Below, piece after piece: positions 1 to 8,545 of a DNA stretch of 64,000 nt (within the stretch, counting starts at the first letter, position 1; every line of letters begins with the position of its first letter). Below the pieces are notes generated by a model that saw nothing but the letters and a program-made list of their open reading frames with translations, was not told the DNA's origin and ran no database searches. A program made the translations under genes and the position numbers. The DNA comes from an uncultured Lachnospiraceae bacterium (GTDB lineage: Bacteria > Bacillota > Clostridia > Lachnospirales > Lachnospiraceae), in contig CATBDC010000005.1 in NCBI GenBank assembly GCA_949502235.1, positions 1 to 64,000 of the forward strand. Direction: 5' to 3'.

Positions 1-131
1 ACTGAAAAAATCTCCATCTGTGCTGCTGGAACATCATTTTCGATGCACAGGAAGGGCATCTTAAAACTTCCGTCCCTCGAACGATATTCCAACCGTACAG
101 GTAGAAATTTTTCTATCTGTACAGTTTTCAG
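1..131. repeat. MITE-like element B, 'empty' copy (truncated by window start)
   Basis: Sequence gatgcacaggaagggcatcttaaaacttccgtccctcgaacgatattccaaccgtacaggtagaaattt recurs as the reverse complement at 18870-19133 (with an insert) and partly at 19318-19362. Confidence 0.75.
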
Positions 132-925
132 TGAATGTGTCTTGCGCATATTGTAAGTACTGACCGGAGGGGTCCCCACAGCTTTGGGTGGTATTTCAAA
201 AGAAAGGCTTCTATCTCTTCCGGGGAGATTCCCTCATACCACTTCAGGCAGTTTACCCCTGACACACTGTCACCAATAACAGTCTTTCCTCCTGCAGCGG
301 CTCCTACGGCAATCTCTGTTCCATATGCGGCTGCCCCTATGCTGTATATTCCTATCGCGCAGCTCCCAAAGGCAACAATTCCGACTGCCAGCGCTCCCCA
401 GGCAAAGCCGCCTGCCGCGAGGGCGCCGATTGCAATAAGTCCTGCCGTCAGGGCGCCAAAGCTTACCACGCCGACAGAAAGCGCTCCAAAGGACAGGACA
501 CCGACCGCCACATTTCCCATGGCAATAATTCCTTTTGCAACTCCGTCCTTCCCGAGATTCCTGGAAAAACGGATGGATACTAATGGAATACCGCCTATTT
601 TTGTCTTGCTGGTAAACTGATATCCTCTGATATACCGTTCCAGATTGTCCACCTTTTCCTCAAGTCTTCGGGCGCTTTCTCCGGATGCCTCATATGCTTC
701 TTCCCTGTACCGTGAAATATCCTCTTTCATACTGTCCTTCACAAGATAATCTATACTGACGCCGAAGACCTCCGACAGTGCCAGAAGCTTTGAAAGCTCC
801 GGGACAGCAGATCCGGCTTCCCATTTACTTATCGCCTGCCTTGTAATTCCCAGTTTGTCTGCAAGCTGCTCCTGGGAAAGACCCGTTTTCTTCCTTTCAA
901 ACATAATCTTTTCTGCAAGATTCAT
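128..925 (-). CDS. XRE-family HTH regulator with C-terminal glycine-pentad repeat domain
   Basis: N-term MNLAEKIMFERKKTGLSQEQLADKLGITRQAISKWEAG is a classic HTH_3; C-term carries ~13 pentads of form xGxxx. Start taken at internal Met. Confidence 0.85.
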   Translation of the reverse strand: MNLAEKIMFERKKTGLSQEQLADKLGITRQAISKWEAGSAVPELSKLLALSEVFGVSIDYLVKDSMKEDISRYREEAYEASGESARRLEEKVDNLERYIRGYQFTSKTKIGGIPLVSIRFSRNLGKDGVAKGIIAMGNVAVGVLSFGALSVGVVSFGALTAGLIAIGALAAGGFAWGALAVGIVAFGSCAIGIYSIGAAAYGTEIAVGAAAGGKTVIGDSVSGVNCLKWYEGISPEEIEAFLLKYHPKLWGPLRSVLTICARHIH

Positions 926-1021
926 CTCTTTGCTACCTCCTTTATATATGCTCATCTCAAGTGTACTCTATTTCTACATTCGGCACAAGAAAACAACAGT
1001 AGGAAATGTGTCAACCATTGG

Positions 1022-1057
1022 TTGCCTGCCGTTACTGTGAACAGTAACGGCAGGCAA
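1022..1057. repeat. Perfect 36-bp palindrome containing the GTTACTGT/ACAGTAAC core
   Basis: TTGCCTGCCGTTACTGT-GA-ACAGTAACGGCAGGCAA, 17-bp arms. Confidence 0.9.
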
Positions 1058-1075
1058 AAATCTATTTAAAATTTA

Positions 1076-1104
1076 TTGACATATTTTTGTGTCATACGTA
1101 TAAT
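1076..1104 (+). promoter_or_regulatory. Consensus sigma-A promoter
   Basis: TTGACA-N17-TATAAT. Confidence 0.9.
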
Positions 1105-1110
1105 AATAGT

Positions 1111-1302
1111 ACAAGACAGGCAACAGTGTGTGTCTGTTAAAGTGTTGAAATAAGGGAGTGCGCCGGTATGCATTGTCTTATGGAGCTTTCAGGAGGGGTT
1201 GTGCAGTGAAACCTCAAACCGGCTTAAGCAGATTGTCCTGTGCGGGTTCATCTGCTGAAAGAAAATGCTCAAAAAGTCCCTGCCTGGCGGCGGGGACTTT
1301 TA
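1111..1302 (+). ncRNA. Putative structured leader RNA or independent small RNA upstream of the PBECR4 gene
   Basis: Starts after the consensus promoter; predicted stems ATAAG/CTTAT, CTTTCAG/CTGAAAG, AGCAGAT/ATCTGCT; ends in a GC-rich terminator-like hairpin. Confidence 0.5.
1272..1302 (+). terminator. Terminator-like hairpin
   Basis: AAAGTCCCtGCC-TGGC-GGCgGGGACTTTTAT. Confidence 0.65.
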
Positions 1303-1323
1303 TATTTAGAAAAGAGGACACAT

Positions 1324-1833
1324 ATGGATCTATTACAATTATGCGCACAAGAATTTTACCACCTGCTTTCTTATCAATATCATATCATTATTGGGCGCAA
1401 GGGGAAAATTATGGAATTCACTATTTCCTTTGACCAGGCAGATTTTCACCACCTTGCGGGATTGCATAAGCTGCGAGATAACCTTCGTCTTCAGACAGGT
1501 AAACGGTCTGATGTAATGAAGGAAATACTTGAGATTATTTTCAGATATAACGCCAGAGCAAATATTTTTTCTGTTATTCAGGCAGACTATCTCCTTCAAA
1601 ATGATTATGGAGAGACGCCGGTTTATTTATTTCTTTCACAGCGTTCTGACGGGGATACACAGGTATGCCGCACGCTTTTCCCTAAAATGGAAAAGGATTA
1701 TGCACAAGGACAGCCGCGGTATACTCTTCTCAAAAAAGAAAAGATGAATCTGAATACTGGGGAAATTATTTTGCAGTACGACCGACTGACTTCAAAAGCC
1801 GTTATTGGAGCACCCGTAGGGAGTGAACAGTAA
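1324..1833 (+). CDS. PBECR4-like (phage barnase/EndoU/ColicinE5/RelE-like nuclease 4) domain protein
   Basis: MDLLQLCAQEFYHLLSYQYHIIIGRKGKIMEFTISFDQADFHHLAGLHKLRD resembles PBECR4; C-term GSEQ* lies in a half copy of the GTTACTGT repeat. Confidence 0.6.
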   Translation: MDLLQLCAQEFYHLLSYQYHIIIGRKGKIMEFTISFDQADFHHLAGLHKLRDNLRLQTGKRSDVMKEILEIIFRYNARANIFSVIQADYLLQNDYGETPVYLFLSQRSDGDTQVCRTLFPKMEKDYAQGQPRYTLLKKEKMNLNTGEIILQYDRLTSKAVIGAPVGSEQ

Positions 1834-1851
1834 CACGAACACAATCGGAGG

Positions 1852-1878
1852 GATGAAAACTCTTGCTTTTCATCTTAT
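1852..1878 (+). terminator. Rho-independent terminator
   Basis: GATGAAAA-ctcttgc-TTTTCATC followed by TTATTTT. Confidence 0.6.
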
Positions 1879-2058
1879 TTTGTCTTATTATAATAGTGGC
1901 TGCAATTCAACACTACAACTGAATAATGGAAAAATAAAATAATAAAATAATAAAAATAAAATACTCCATTATACTCCCTTATATTTTTGCGGATCCACCC
2001 CATATATCCCGGATCCGTAGTTGAAGATGCGGCTAGCTTAACAGACTCTTTGGAAAAC

Positions 2059-2090
2059 GGGCATTCGTATGATATACGAGTGCCTTTTTT
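2059..2090 (+). terminator. Rho-independent terminator
   Basis: GGCATTCGTAT-GAT-ATACGAGTGCC-TTTTTT. Confidence 0.75.
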
Positions 2091-2103
2091 CCGCTGTTTA
2101 TGA

Positions 2104-2132
2104 TTGACAAATAAATTCTAACCTGTTATCCT
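2104..2132 (+). promoter_or_regulatory. Promoter of the ADH/ALDH operon
   Basis: TTGACA-N17-TATCCT. Confidence 0.6.
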
Positions 2133-2178
2133 CATTTTAGTTTGATTATAAAAATATTTGGAAAGGAAAGAAAATTCT

Positions 2179-3405
2179 ATGAATCCACTGAAAAAAATCT
2201 ACTGCCGGACTTTTCAGACGGCTCTCAAAATTGCACTGCCTTTTCTTCCGTACCGGAAGCCGAAAATTGTAGGAAGTGTAAATGCCCTTCCTGATATCCT
2301 GAAAACTAAAAAATGTACAAATGTTCTAATCATTACTGATGCCGGGGTACGGGGGCTTGGGCTTACAAAACGCCTGGAAAAGGCCTTATCTTTGAATAAT
2401 ATTAACTATACTATATATGATAAAACCGTTGCCAATCCAACTACCGCAAATGTAGAAGAGGCAGCAGAGCTATACACCTTGCAGGGCTGTAATGCAATAA
2501 TTGGATTCGGAGGCGGATCCAGTATGGATTGTGCAAAGGCGGCGGGTGTCCGGATTGCCAGGCCTAAAAAATCCCTGGCCAAAATGAAGGGAATCCTGAA
2601 AGTCGTAAAAAGGCTTCCTCTCCTTATCGCAGTTCCCACCACTGCCGGAACCGGCAGTGAAACTACGCTGGCGGCAGTTATTACAGATGCAGAGACGAGA
2701 CATAAATATGCGATTAATGATTTCCCGCTTATCCCCCGCTATGCAGTCCTGGATCCGAAGGTGACCTTAAGCCTGCCGCCCTTTATTACGGCATCAACAG
2801 GAATGGATGCACTCACCCATGCGGTGGAAGCATATATCGGAAACTCTACGACCTATGGCACCAGAAAGGATGCCCTTCTGGCTGTGAGATTAATTTTTGA
2901 AAATATTGACACCGCCTATGTGAAGGGAGATAATATTGATGCAAGAAGAAACATGCTTCACGCTTCCTTCTATGCGGGATGTGCGTTTACGAAGTCCTAT
3001 GTAGGCTATGTGCACGCTGTGGCACATTCTCTGGGCGGAGAATATAATGTACCCCATGGTCTTGCTAATGCAGTGCTTCTCCCCTTTGTACTTGAAGCAT
3101 ACGGTAAGACTGTCCATAAAAAGCTGCATCATCTGGCTGCTGCCGCGGGCATTGCCGAAGAGGACACGCCTCATGACATTGCCGCCCGGCGCTTTATTGA
3201 AGCAGTTAAGGATATGAAAAAACGTTTTGACATTCCTGACACCATAGAAGCAGTACGCCCGGAGGATATTGGGAAGCTGTCTGGCTATGCGGACAAGGAG
3301 GCAAATCCTCTCTATCCTGTTCCAGTGCTGATGGACGCGGCGGAGCTTCAGAAATTTTATTATCTTCTCATGGAAAAGGAGAGTACAGACAATGACAGAA
3401 GCTGA
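2179..3405 (+). CDS. Iron-containing alcohol dehydrogenase
   Basis: GGGSSMDCAKAAG, PTTAGTGSE, HAVAHSLGGEYNVPHGLANAVLLP motifs. Confidence 0.93.
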   Translation: MNPLKKIYCRTFQTALKIALPFLPYRKPKIVGSVNALPDILKTKKCTNVLIITDAGVRGLGLTKRLEKALSLNNINYTIYDKTVANPTTANVEEAAELYTLQGCNAIIGFGGGSSMDCAKAAGVRIARPKKSLAKMKGILKVVKRLPLLIAVPTTAGTGSETTLAAVITDAETRHKYAINDFPLIPRYAVLDPKVTLSLPPFITASTGMDALTHAVEAYIGNSTTYGTRKDALLAVRLIFENIDTAYVKGDNIDARRNMLHASFYAGCAFTKSYVGYVHAVAHSLGGEYNVPHGLANAVLLPFVLEAYGKTVHKKLHHLAAAAGIAEEDTPHDIAARRFIEAVKDMKKRFDIPDTIEAVRPEDIGKLSGYADKEANPLYPVPVLMDAAELQKFYYLLMEKESTDNDRS

Positions 3406-4771
3406 AATTAAAAGAATTGTAAAGGAACAGCGCAAGTTTTTCGCCGCAGGAGCAACACTCCCTATAGAAACCAGAATCCAGGCTCTTACAAGGCTTAAAG
3501 CCTGTATCCTGAAAAAGGAGGACGAAATCAATGAAGCAGTGAAAAAGGATCTGGGAAAGAGTCCTTTTGAAACCTACATGTGTGAAACAGGGCTTGTATT
3601 AAGTGAGCTCACCTATATGCTTAAGCATATCCATTCCATCGCAAAGGAAAGAAACGTACGCACACCCCTGGCACAGTTTCACTCCAGAAGCTATAAAAAA
3701 CCGTCTCCCTACGGAGTCACCTTGATTATGAGCCCCTGGAACTACCCCTTCCTGCTTACTATCGACCCTCTGATTGACGCTATTGCAGCCGGAAATACAG
3801 CAGTGGTAAAGCCCAGCGCCTATTCCCCTCACACAAGCAGGCTCATAAAGGAATTACTGGCCGAATGTTTTGAGGAAAAATACGTGGCAGTCATCATGGG
3901 CGGGCGCGCAGAAAATGCATGCCTGCTAAAGGAGCATTTTGATTATATATTTTTTACCGGAAGCCAGGCCGTGGGAAAAGAGGTTATGCGGTGCGCCTCT
4001 TTCCATCTCACCCCGGTGACATTAGAGCTGGGCGGAAAGAGCCCCTGTATTGTAGAAAAGAGTGCGGATCTTAAGCTGGCAGCCAGAAGAATTGTATTTG
4101 GCAAATATTTGAACTGCGGACAGACCTGCGTTGCCCCTGATTACATTTACTGCGACAGGAGCATTAAGGAACGGCTGTTAAAGGAAATCAAAAAGCAGAT
4201 ACAAAAGCAGTACGGAAGGGAACCCCTTACCCGTGAAAACTACGGGAAAATTATTAATGAAAAGCATTTTGACAGAATTCTTGGACTCATTGACACAGAT
4301 AAGGTTGTCTGCGGGGGAAATGCGGACAGGGGAAGGCTTCAGATTGAACCGACTGTTATGGATAATGTTACCTTTGCAGACGCCGTTATGCAGGAGGAGA
4401 TTTTCGGGCCCGTGATGCCCATCCTTACCTATGACACACTTGATGAGGCCGTCCGGAATGTAAACTCCATGCCCCGGCCCCTGGCCCTTTATGTTTTTAC
4501 AAAAGATAAGAAGGCTGCCGCACATATCACCTTACGCTGCGGCTTCGGGGGAGGCTGTATCAATGACACTGTTATTCACCTTGCCACAAGCGAGATGGGC
4601 TTCGGCGGCTTTGGTGAAAGCGGCATGGGCTCCTACCACGGAAAAAGCGGCTTTGATACCTTCACCCACTATAAAAGCATTGTAGATAAAAAAACATGGC
4701 TTGACCTTCCTATGCGGTATCAGCCCTATAAGAGGCTTTATGAAAAGCTTTTGCATATTTTCCTTAAATAA
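3392..4771 (+). CDS. Aldehyde dehydrogenase
   Basis: SPWNYPF, ELGGKSPCIV, NCGQTCVAPDY, EIFGPVMPI motifs; overlaps the ADH stop. Confidence 0.95.
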   Translation: MTEAEIKRIVKEQRKFFAAGATLPIETRIQALTRLKACILKKEDEINEAVKKDLGKSPFETYMCETGLVLSELTYMLKHIHSIAKERNVRTPLAQFHSRSYKKPSPYGVTLIMSPWNYPFLLTIDPLIDAIAAGNTAVVKPSAYSPHTSRLIKELLAECFEEKYVAVIMGGRAENACLLKEHFDYIFFTGSQAVGKEVMRCASFHLTPVTLELGGKSPCIVEKSADLKLAARRIVFGKYLNCGQTCVAPDYIYCDRSIKERLLKEIKKQIQKQYGREPLTRENYGKIINEKHFDRILGLIDTDKVVCGGNADRGRLQIEPTVMDNVTFADAVMQEEIFGPVMPILTYDTLDEAVRNVNSMPRPLALYVFTKDKKAAAHITLRCGFGGGCINDTVIHLATSEMGFGGFGESGMGSYHGKSGFDTFTHYKSIVDKKTWLDLPMRYQPYKRLYEKLLHIFLK

Positions 4772-4879
4772 TTTTTATTGTTACTACGATTCACGCAGGA
4801 AATCACTTCATTCACGCAATATCTATTGATTTGTATGCCTGGCTTTGTTACCATAAAGTACAAGAAAGGAAGTGAGCAT

Positions 4880-5335
4880 ATGATCATACGGGAAAGCTAC
4901 ATTACAATAGCCTGGCTTATACTCCTTATTGTTCTTCTGATTATTGAGATTATTACAGTAGGACTTACGAGTATCTGGGCTGCCGGAGGGGCGCTGGCGG
5001 CGCTGGTCTTAAATATTTTAGGAGTTCCGCTTATGTGGCAGGTTGTGGTGTTCTTTGCTGTAACCTTCGTACTTCTGTATTTTACAAGGCCCCTGGCGGT
5101 AAGATTCATGAACACCCACAGGGAAAAAACAAACTACGAGGGAATCATCGGCAAGACAATCCGCATTGCCGAGACAGTAGATAATCTAAGCCAGACCGGC
5201 ATGGCAGTAGTAAACGGACAGGAATGGACTGTCCGGGCGGAAAGGGAGGAGGATATCCTGGAGCCCGGTACACTGGCAAAGGTTGTCAACATTTCCGGCG
5301 TCAAACTAATAGTAAGAGAATATGAGGAGGAATAA
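4880..5335 (+). CDS. NfeD-family membrane protein
   Basis: TM segments followed by C-terminal OB-like domain; precedes an SPFH gene. Confidence 0.85.
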   Translation: MIIRESYITIAWLILLIVLLIIEIITVGLTSIWAAGGALAALVLNILGVPLMWQVVVFFAVTFVLLYFTRPLAVRFMNTHREKTNYEGIIGKTIRIAETVDNLSQTGMAVVNGQEWTVRAEREEDILEPGTLAKVVNISGVKLIVREYEEE

Positions 5336-5337
5336 AA

Positions 5338-6273
5338 ATGGGTAGTGGATTTGTTGGTTTATTAGTTGTAGTTATTGTTGTGGTAATTGCTTTAATGCTT
5401 TTAATCTCCTGTATTAAAATTGTTCCCCAGGCAAAAGCTATGGTTGTAGAGCGGCTGGGCGCATATCAGGCGACATGGAGCACGGGTCTTCACTTTAAAG
5501 TACCGATTATCGACCGGGTGGCAAGAAGGGTGGATCTTAAGGAACAGGTGGTGGATTTCGCGCCCCAGCCGGTTATTACGAAGGATAATGTTACTATGAG
5601 GATTGATACGGTTGTATTTTACCAGATTACAGACCCAAAGATGTTCTGCTATGGTGTTGCCAACCCGATTATGGCGATTGAAAATCTGACGGCAACAACA
5701 CTGCGTAATATTATCGGTGATCTGGAGCTTGACCAGACGCTGACATCAAGAGAAACCATTAACACAAAGATGCGCGCATCCCTGGATGTGGCAACTGACC
5801 CCTGGGGAATCAAGGTCAACCGTGTAGAGCTTAAAAATATTATCCCGCCGGCAGCCATCCAGGATGCAATGGAAAAGCAGATGAAGGCAGAGCGTGAACG
5901 CCGTGAGGCAATCCTACGCGCCGAAGGTGAAAAGAAATCTACCATTCTTGTTGCAGAGGGTAATAAGGAATCCGCTATTCTGGATGCAGAAGCGGAAAAG
6001 CAGGCGGCAATTTTACGCGCCGAGGCACAGAAGGAAGCGAAAATCCGTGAGGCTGAAGGTGAGGCTGAGGCGATTCTTAAGGTACAGCAGGCAACTGCAG
6101 ACGGTATCCGTTTCCTTAAGGAGGCAGGAGCAGATAAGTCAGTTCTTACGCTTAAGAGTCTGGAAGCCTTTGAAAAAGCGGCAGACGGCAAGGCAACAAA
6201 GATTATCATTCCTTCCGAGATTCAAAGCCTGGCAGGCCTTGTAAAAAGCGCAAAGGAAATTATCGAGGAATAG
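5338..6273 (+). CDS. SPFH/Band 7 (stomatin/QmcA-like) protein
   Basis: VVERLGAYQATWSTGLHFKVPIIDRVARRVDLKEQV; long Ala/Glu coiled coil. Confidence 0.93.
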   Translation: MGSGFVGLLVVVIVVVIALMLLISCIKIVPQAKAMVVERLGAYQATWSTGLHFKVPIIDRVARRVDLKEQVVDFAPQPVITKDNVTMRIDTVVFYQITDPKMFCYGVANPIMAIENLTATTLRNIIGDLELDQTLTSRETINTKMRASLDVATDPWGIKVNRVELKNIIPPAAIQDAMEKQMKAERERREAILRAEGEKKSTILVAEGNKESAILDAEAEKQAAILRAEAQKEAKIREAEGEAEAILKVQQATADGIRFLKEAGADKSVLTLKSLEAFEKAADGKATKIIIPSEIQSLAGLVKSAKEIIEE

Positions 6274-6277
6274 TCAG

Positions 6278-6408
6278 ATGTCAGGCACAGGTCTGCGCAT
6301 TTACTGCGCAAGACCGTAAGAAAGTGATTCAGGAGTGAGCAGATCCTATTCGCGAAGCGAATTTTAAATGGATTTGCGAAAGTTACTGTGAACGGAGTGA
6401 GCAGTAAC
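6278..6408 (+). repeat. Composite ~130-bp structured intergenic repeat, copy 1
   Basis: Shares GTAAGAAAGTGATTCAGGAGTGAGCARATCCTATTCGCGAAGCGAATTTTAAATGGATTTGCRAA..GTTACTGT with 48188-48321 and 60866-60996 (opposite strand). Confidence 0.92.
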
Positions 6409-6431
6409 ATAGTAAGGCAGGAGGCAGCGTT

Positions 6432-7154
6432 ATGACACATGTATTGATTCTGGAGGATGACAGAGCTTCAAGAGAGGCTCTCGAAAAAATTCTTCTGGAG
6501 TATTCGGACAGTATCTGTGTACACGCTGCCTCCTCTTATGATGAGGCAAAGGAATTATTAGATGCTCATATCCGCTATGCCTTGTTTCTTCTGGACGTGA
6601 ATCTGGGAGGAGAAAACCGGGAGGATATCGGAGGTATCCTTTTTGCAAGAGAGATTCGTGAAAAGTTCTGCTATACCTTTACGCCTATTGTCATGGTTAC
6701 AGCTGTCGGAGCGATGGAGATGCAGGCATACCGGGAACTTCACTGCTATCAGTATATCATGAAGCCCTTCCGGGGGGAGCAGGTAAAGGATGTAGTGAGA
6801 AAGGTTCTTGAAAAAGAAAAGCAGGAGGAACCCCCGTCTGTAACTGTAAAACGGGACGGCATCAACTATCAGGTAAAGTGTGCTGATATCCTGTATATAG
6901 AAGCCATACACAGGGGAATCTGCCTGCATTTAAAAAATGAGGACTGGAATATTCCCTATATCACGCTAAAGCAGATTATGACTAAGCTGCCAGAGGATAT
7001 GTTTATACAGTGTCACAGGATGTATGCCGTAAACCGGCGCGAGGTAGAATATTATGATACGGTAAACCGTATTGTGAAGCTTAAAGACTGTGGAGCCGCT
7101 GTAGAAATCGGGGTGACCTATAAATCAGAAATCGGGAGGCTTTTAAGTGGTTAA
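6432..7154 (+). CDS. LytTR-family response regulator
   Basis: REC domain (LILEDDRASREALEKIL, FLLDVNL) plus LytTR C-term (ILYIEAIHRGICLHL, FIQCHRMYAVNRREVEYY). Confidence 0.9.
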   Translation: MTHVLILEDDRASREALEKILLEYSDSICVHAASSYDEAKELLDAHIRYALFLLDVNLGGENREDIGGILFAREIREKFCYTFTPIVMVTAVGAMEMQAYRELHCYQYIMKPFRGEQVKDVVRKVLEKEKQEEPPSVTVKRDGINYQVKCADILYIEAIHRGICLHLKNEDWNIPYITLKQIMTKLPEDMFIQCHRMYAVNRREVEYYDTVNRIVKLKDCGAAVEIGVTYKSEIGRLLSG

Positions 7155-8001
7155 CTGGGCGAGAAAATTTTTATACCGAATCTTTTGCGTTATTGCAATG
7201 CTTGTATCTGTATATCTGATTGTAGATTTTCTTATAAGCGGCACCTTCGATTACCGCATATTTACTATGTTTCTCTTACTGTCGGTAGTTGAAATCTGGG
7301 GAATCATTGACTGGCGAAGGAATTATATTCTCATGCAGCAGAAGGAATCCGAGCTCAAGCTGTATCAGCATTATATCCAGCCTCTGGAGGAGCTGGTAAA
7401 GGACATACGCGCCAGGCAGCATGAATTTGACAACCATGTGAATGCGATCCTGAATATGCATCTTACCGTGGACAACTATGAGGAGCTGACAGCCCGCCAG
7501 TCTGCCTACATTACAGAGATCATCAGGGATGATGATACGAGGAGATTTCTCCCTCTGCTGCGAATCAGCGATAAAGTGCTGGCGGGCTTTCTTTACAGTA
7601 AAATCGTCCGCTCACCCTCTTACGTGAAAACAGAGGTTACCGTAAAAAGCCTGGAAATCATATCCGGAATCTCGGAGCATCACTTAATTGAGATTGTGGG
7701 GACTCTGGTGGATAATGCCTATGAGGCCTGTACAGAGGAGATGAACCATATATTTATGGAGCTGGATTCCTTAAATGACCGCCTGGTATTTCAAATCAAA
7801 AACCAGACGGCAGGTATAAAAATGGAGGAGCTTCAGAGATTTTTTGAAAAAGGCTACTCCACAAAGGAGAAGGGAGCCAGGAAACGCGGTCTGGGGCTTT
7901 ATAATGCAAAGCTTTTGGTGGGGCGTTACCACGGTGAAATCTGTGTAAGCATAGATAAAGCAGAGGATAAAAACTATATTTGTATGAAGGTGATTGTATA
8001 A
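7147..8001 (+). CDS. GHKL sensor histidine kinase
   Basis: RQHEFDNHVNAIL H-box; LVDNAYEA; KGARKRGLGLYNAKLL G-box; overlaps the response regulator. Confidence 0.88.
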   Translation: MVNWARKFLYRIFCVIAMLVSVYLIVDFLISGTFDYRIFTMFLLLSVVEIWGIIDWRRNYILMQQKESELKLYQHYIQPLEELVKDIRARQHEFDNHVNAILNMHLTVDNYEELTARQSAYITEIIRDDDTRRFLPLLRISDKVLAGFLYSKIVRSPSYVKTEVTVKSLEIISGISEHHLIEIVGTLVDNAYEACTEEMNHIFMELDSLNDRLVFQIKNQTAGIKMEELQRFFEKGYSTKEKGARKRGLGLYNAKLLVGRYHGEICVSIDKAEDKNYICMKVIV

Positions 8002-8002
8002 A

Positions 8003-8026
8003 GCAAAGGGAATAGCTTCCCTTTAA
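8003..8026. terminator. Bidirectional terminator between convergent genes
   Basis: AAAGGGAA-tagc-TTCCCTTT. Confidence 0.6.
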
Positions 8027-8526
8027 TATTTCCTAAGCTGATCCTCCGAATCATCGCTGGTTTTTTCAATTTCCTTTATCACCACATAGTATCCAGTGTC
8101 ATCGTTTGTTTTCACCAGTACGCGCTCGCCTGCTTTATGTCCGAGAAGCGCCCTGCCCATGGGAGACTCGATGCTGATAAGCCCCTGCATGGAATTTCCC
8201 CGCACACTTGTGACGAGGCGGTAGGTTTCTGTCTCGTCATCCTCTTCAAAATAAACCGTGACAGTATTGTTAATTCCGATTTCATCATCTCTGGACTTGT
8301 CAGATACAATCCGGGCATTTTTTAACATCCGCTCCAGATAACGAATTCTGCTTTCATTTCGGTTTTTATCCTGCTTGGCTGCCTTGTACTCGAAATTTTC
8401 ACTTAGATCACCCTGGGCTCTCGCCTCCTTTACGGCTTCAAGCTCCTTTTTACGGACTACCAGCTTCCGGTATTCGATTTCTTCCTTTATTTTCTGAACA
8501 TCACTTTTTGTCAACTGTTCACTCAT
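8023..8526 (-). CDS. GreA/GreB-family transcription elongation factor
   Basis: ARAQGDLSENFEYKAAKQDKNRNESRIRYLERMLKNARIV. Confidence 0.9.
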   Translation of the reverse strand: MSEQLTKSDVQKIKEEIEYRKLVVRKKELEAVKEARAQGDLSENFEYKAAKQDKNRNESRIRYLERMLKNARIVSDKSRDDEIGINNTVTVYFEEDDETETYRLVTSVRGNSMQGLISIESPMGRALLGHKAGERVLVKTNDDTGYYVVIKEIEKTSDDSEDQLRKY

Positions 8527-8545
8527 ATTGATGATTCCTTTCTTC

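Noticed and set aside
135-620. Plus-strand 161-aa proline/alanine-rich ORF
   Set aside because: Antisense of the glycine-pentad region of the HTH regulator.
1158-1433. Plus-strand 91-aa ORF in the PBECR4 leader
   Set aside because: Crosses the terminator and overlaps the PBECR4 start out of frame; better explained as structured leader.
5649-6209. Minus-strand 186-aa Ser/Ala-rich ORF
   Set aside because: Antisense of the SPFH protein coiled coil, a common composition artefact.
6222-6440. Minus-strand ORF FTVTFANPFKIRFANRICSLLNHFLTVLRS
   Set aside because: It is a translation of the composite intergenic repeat, not a gene.
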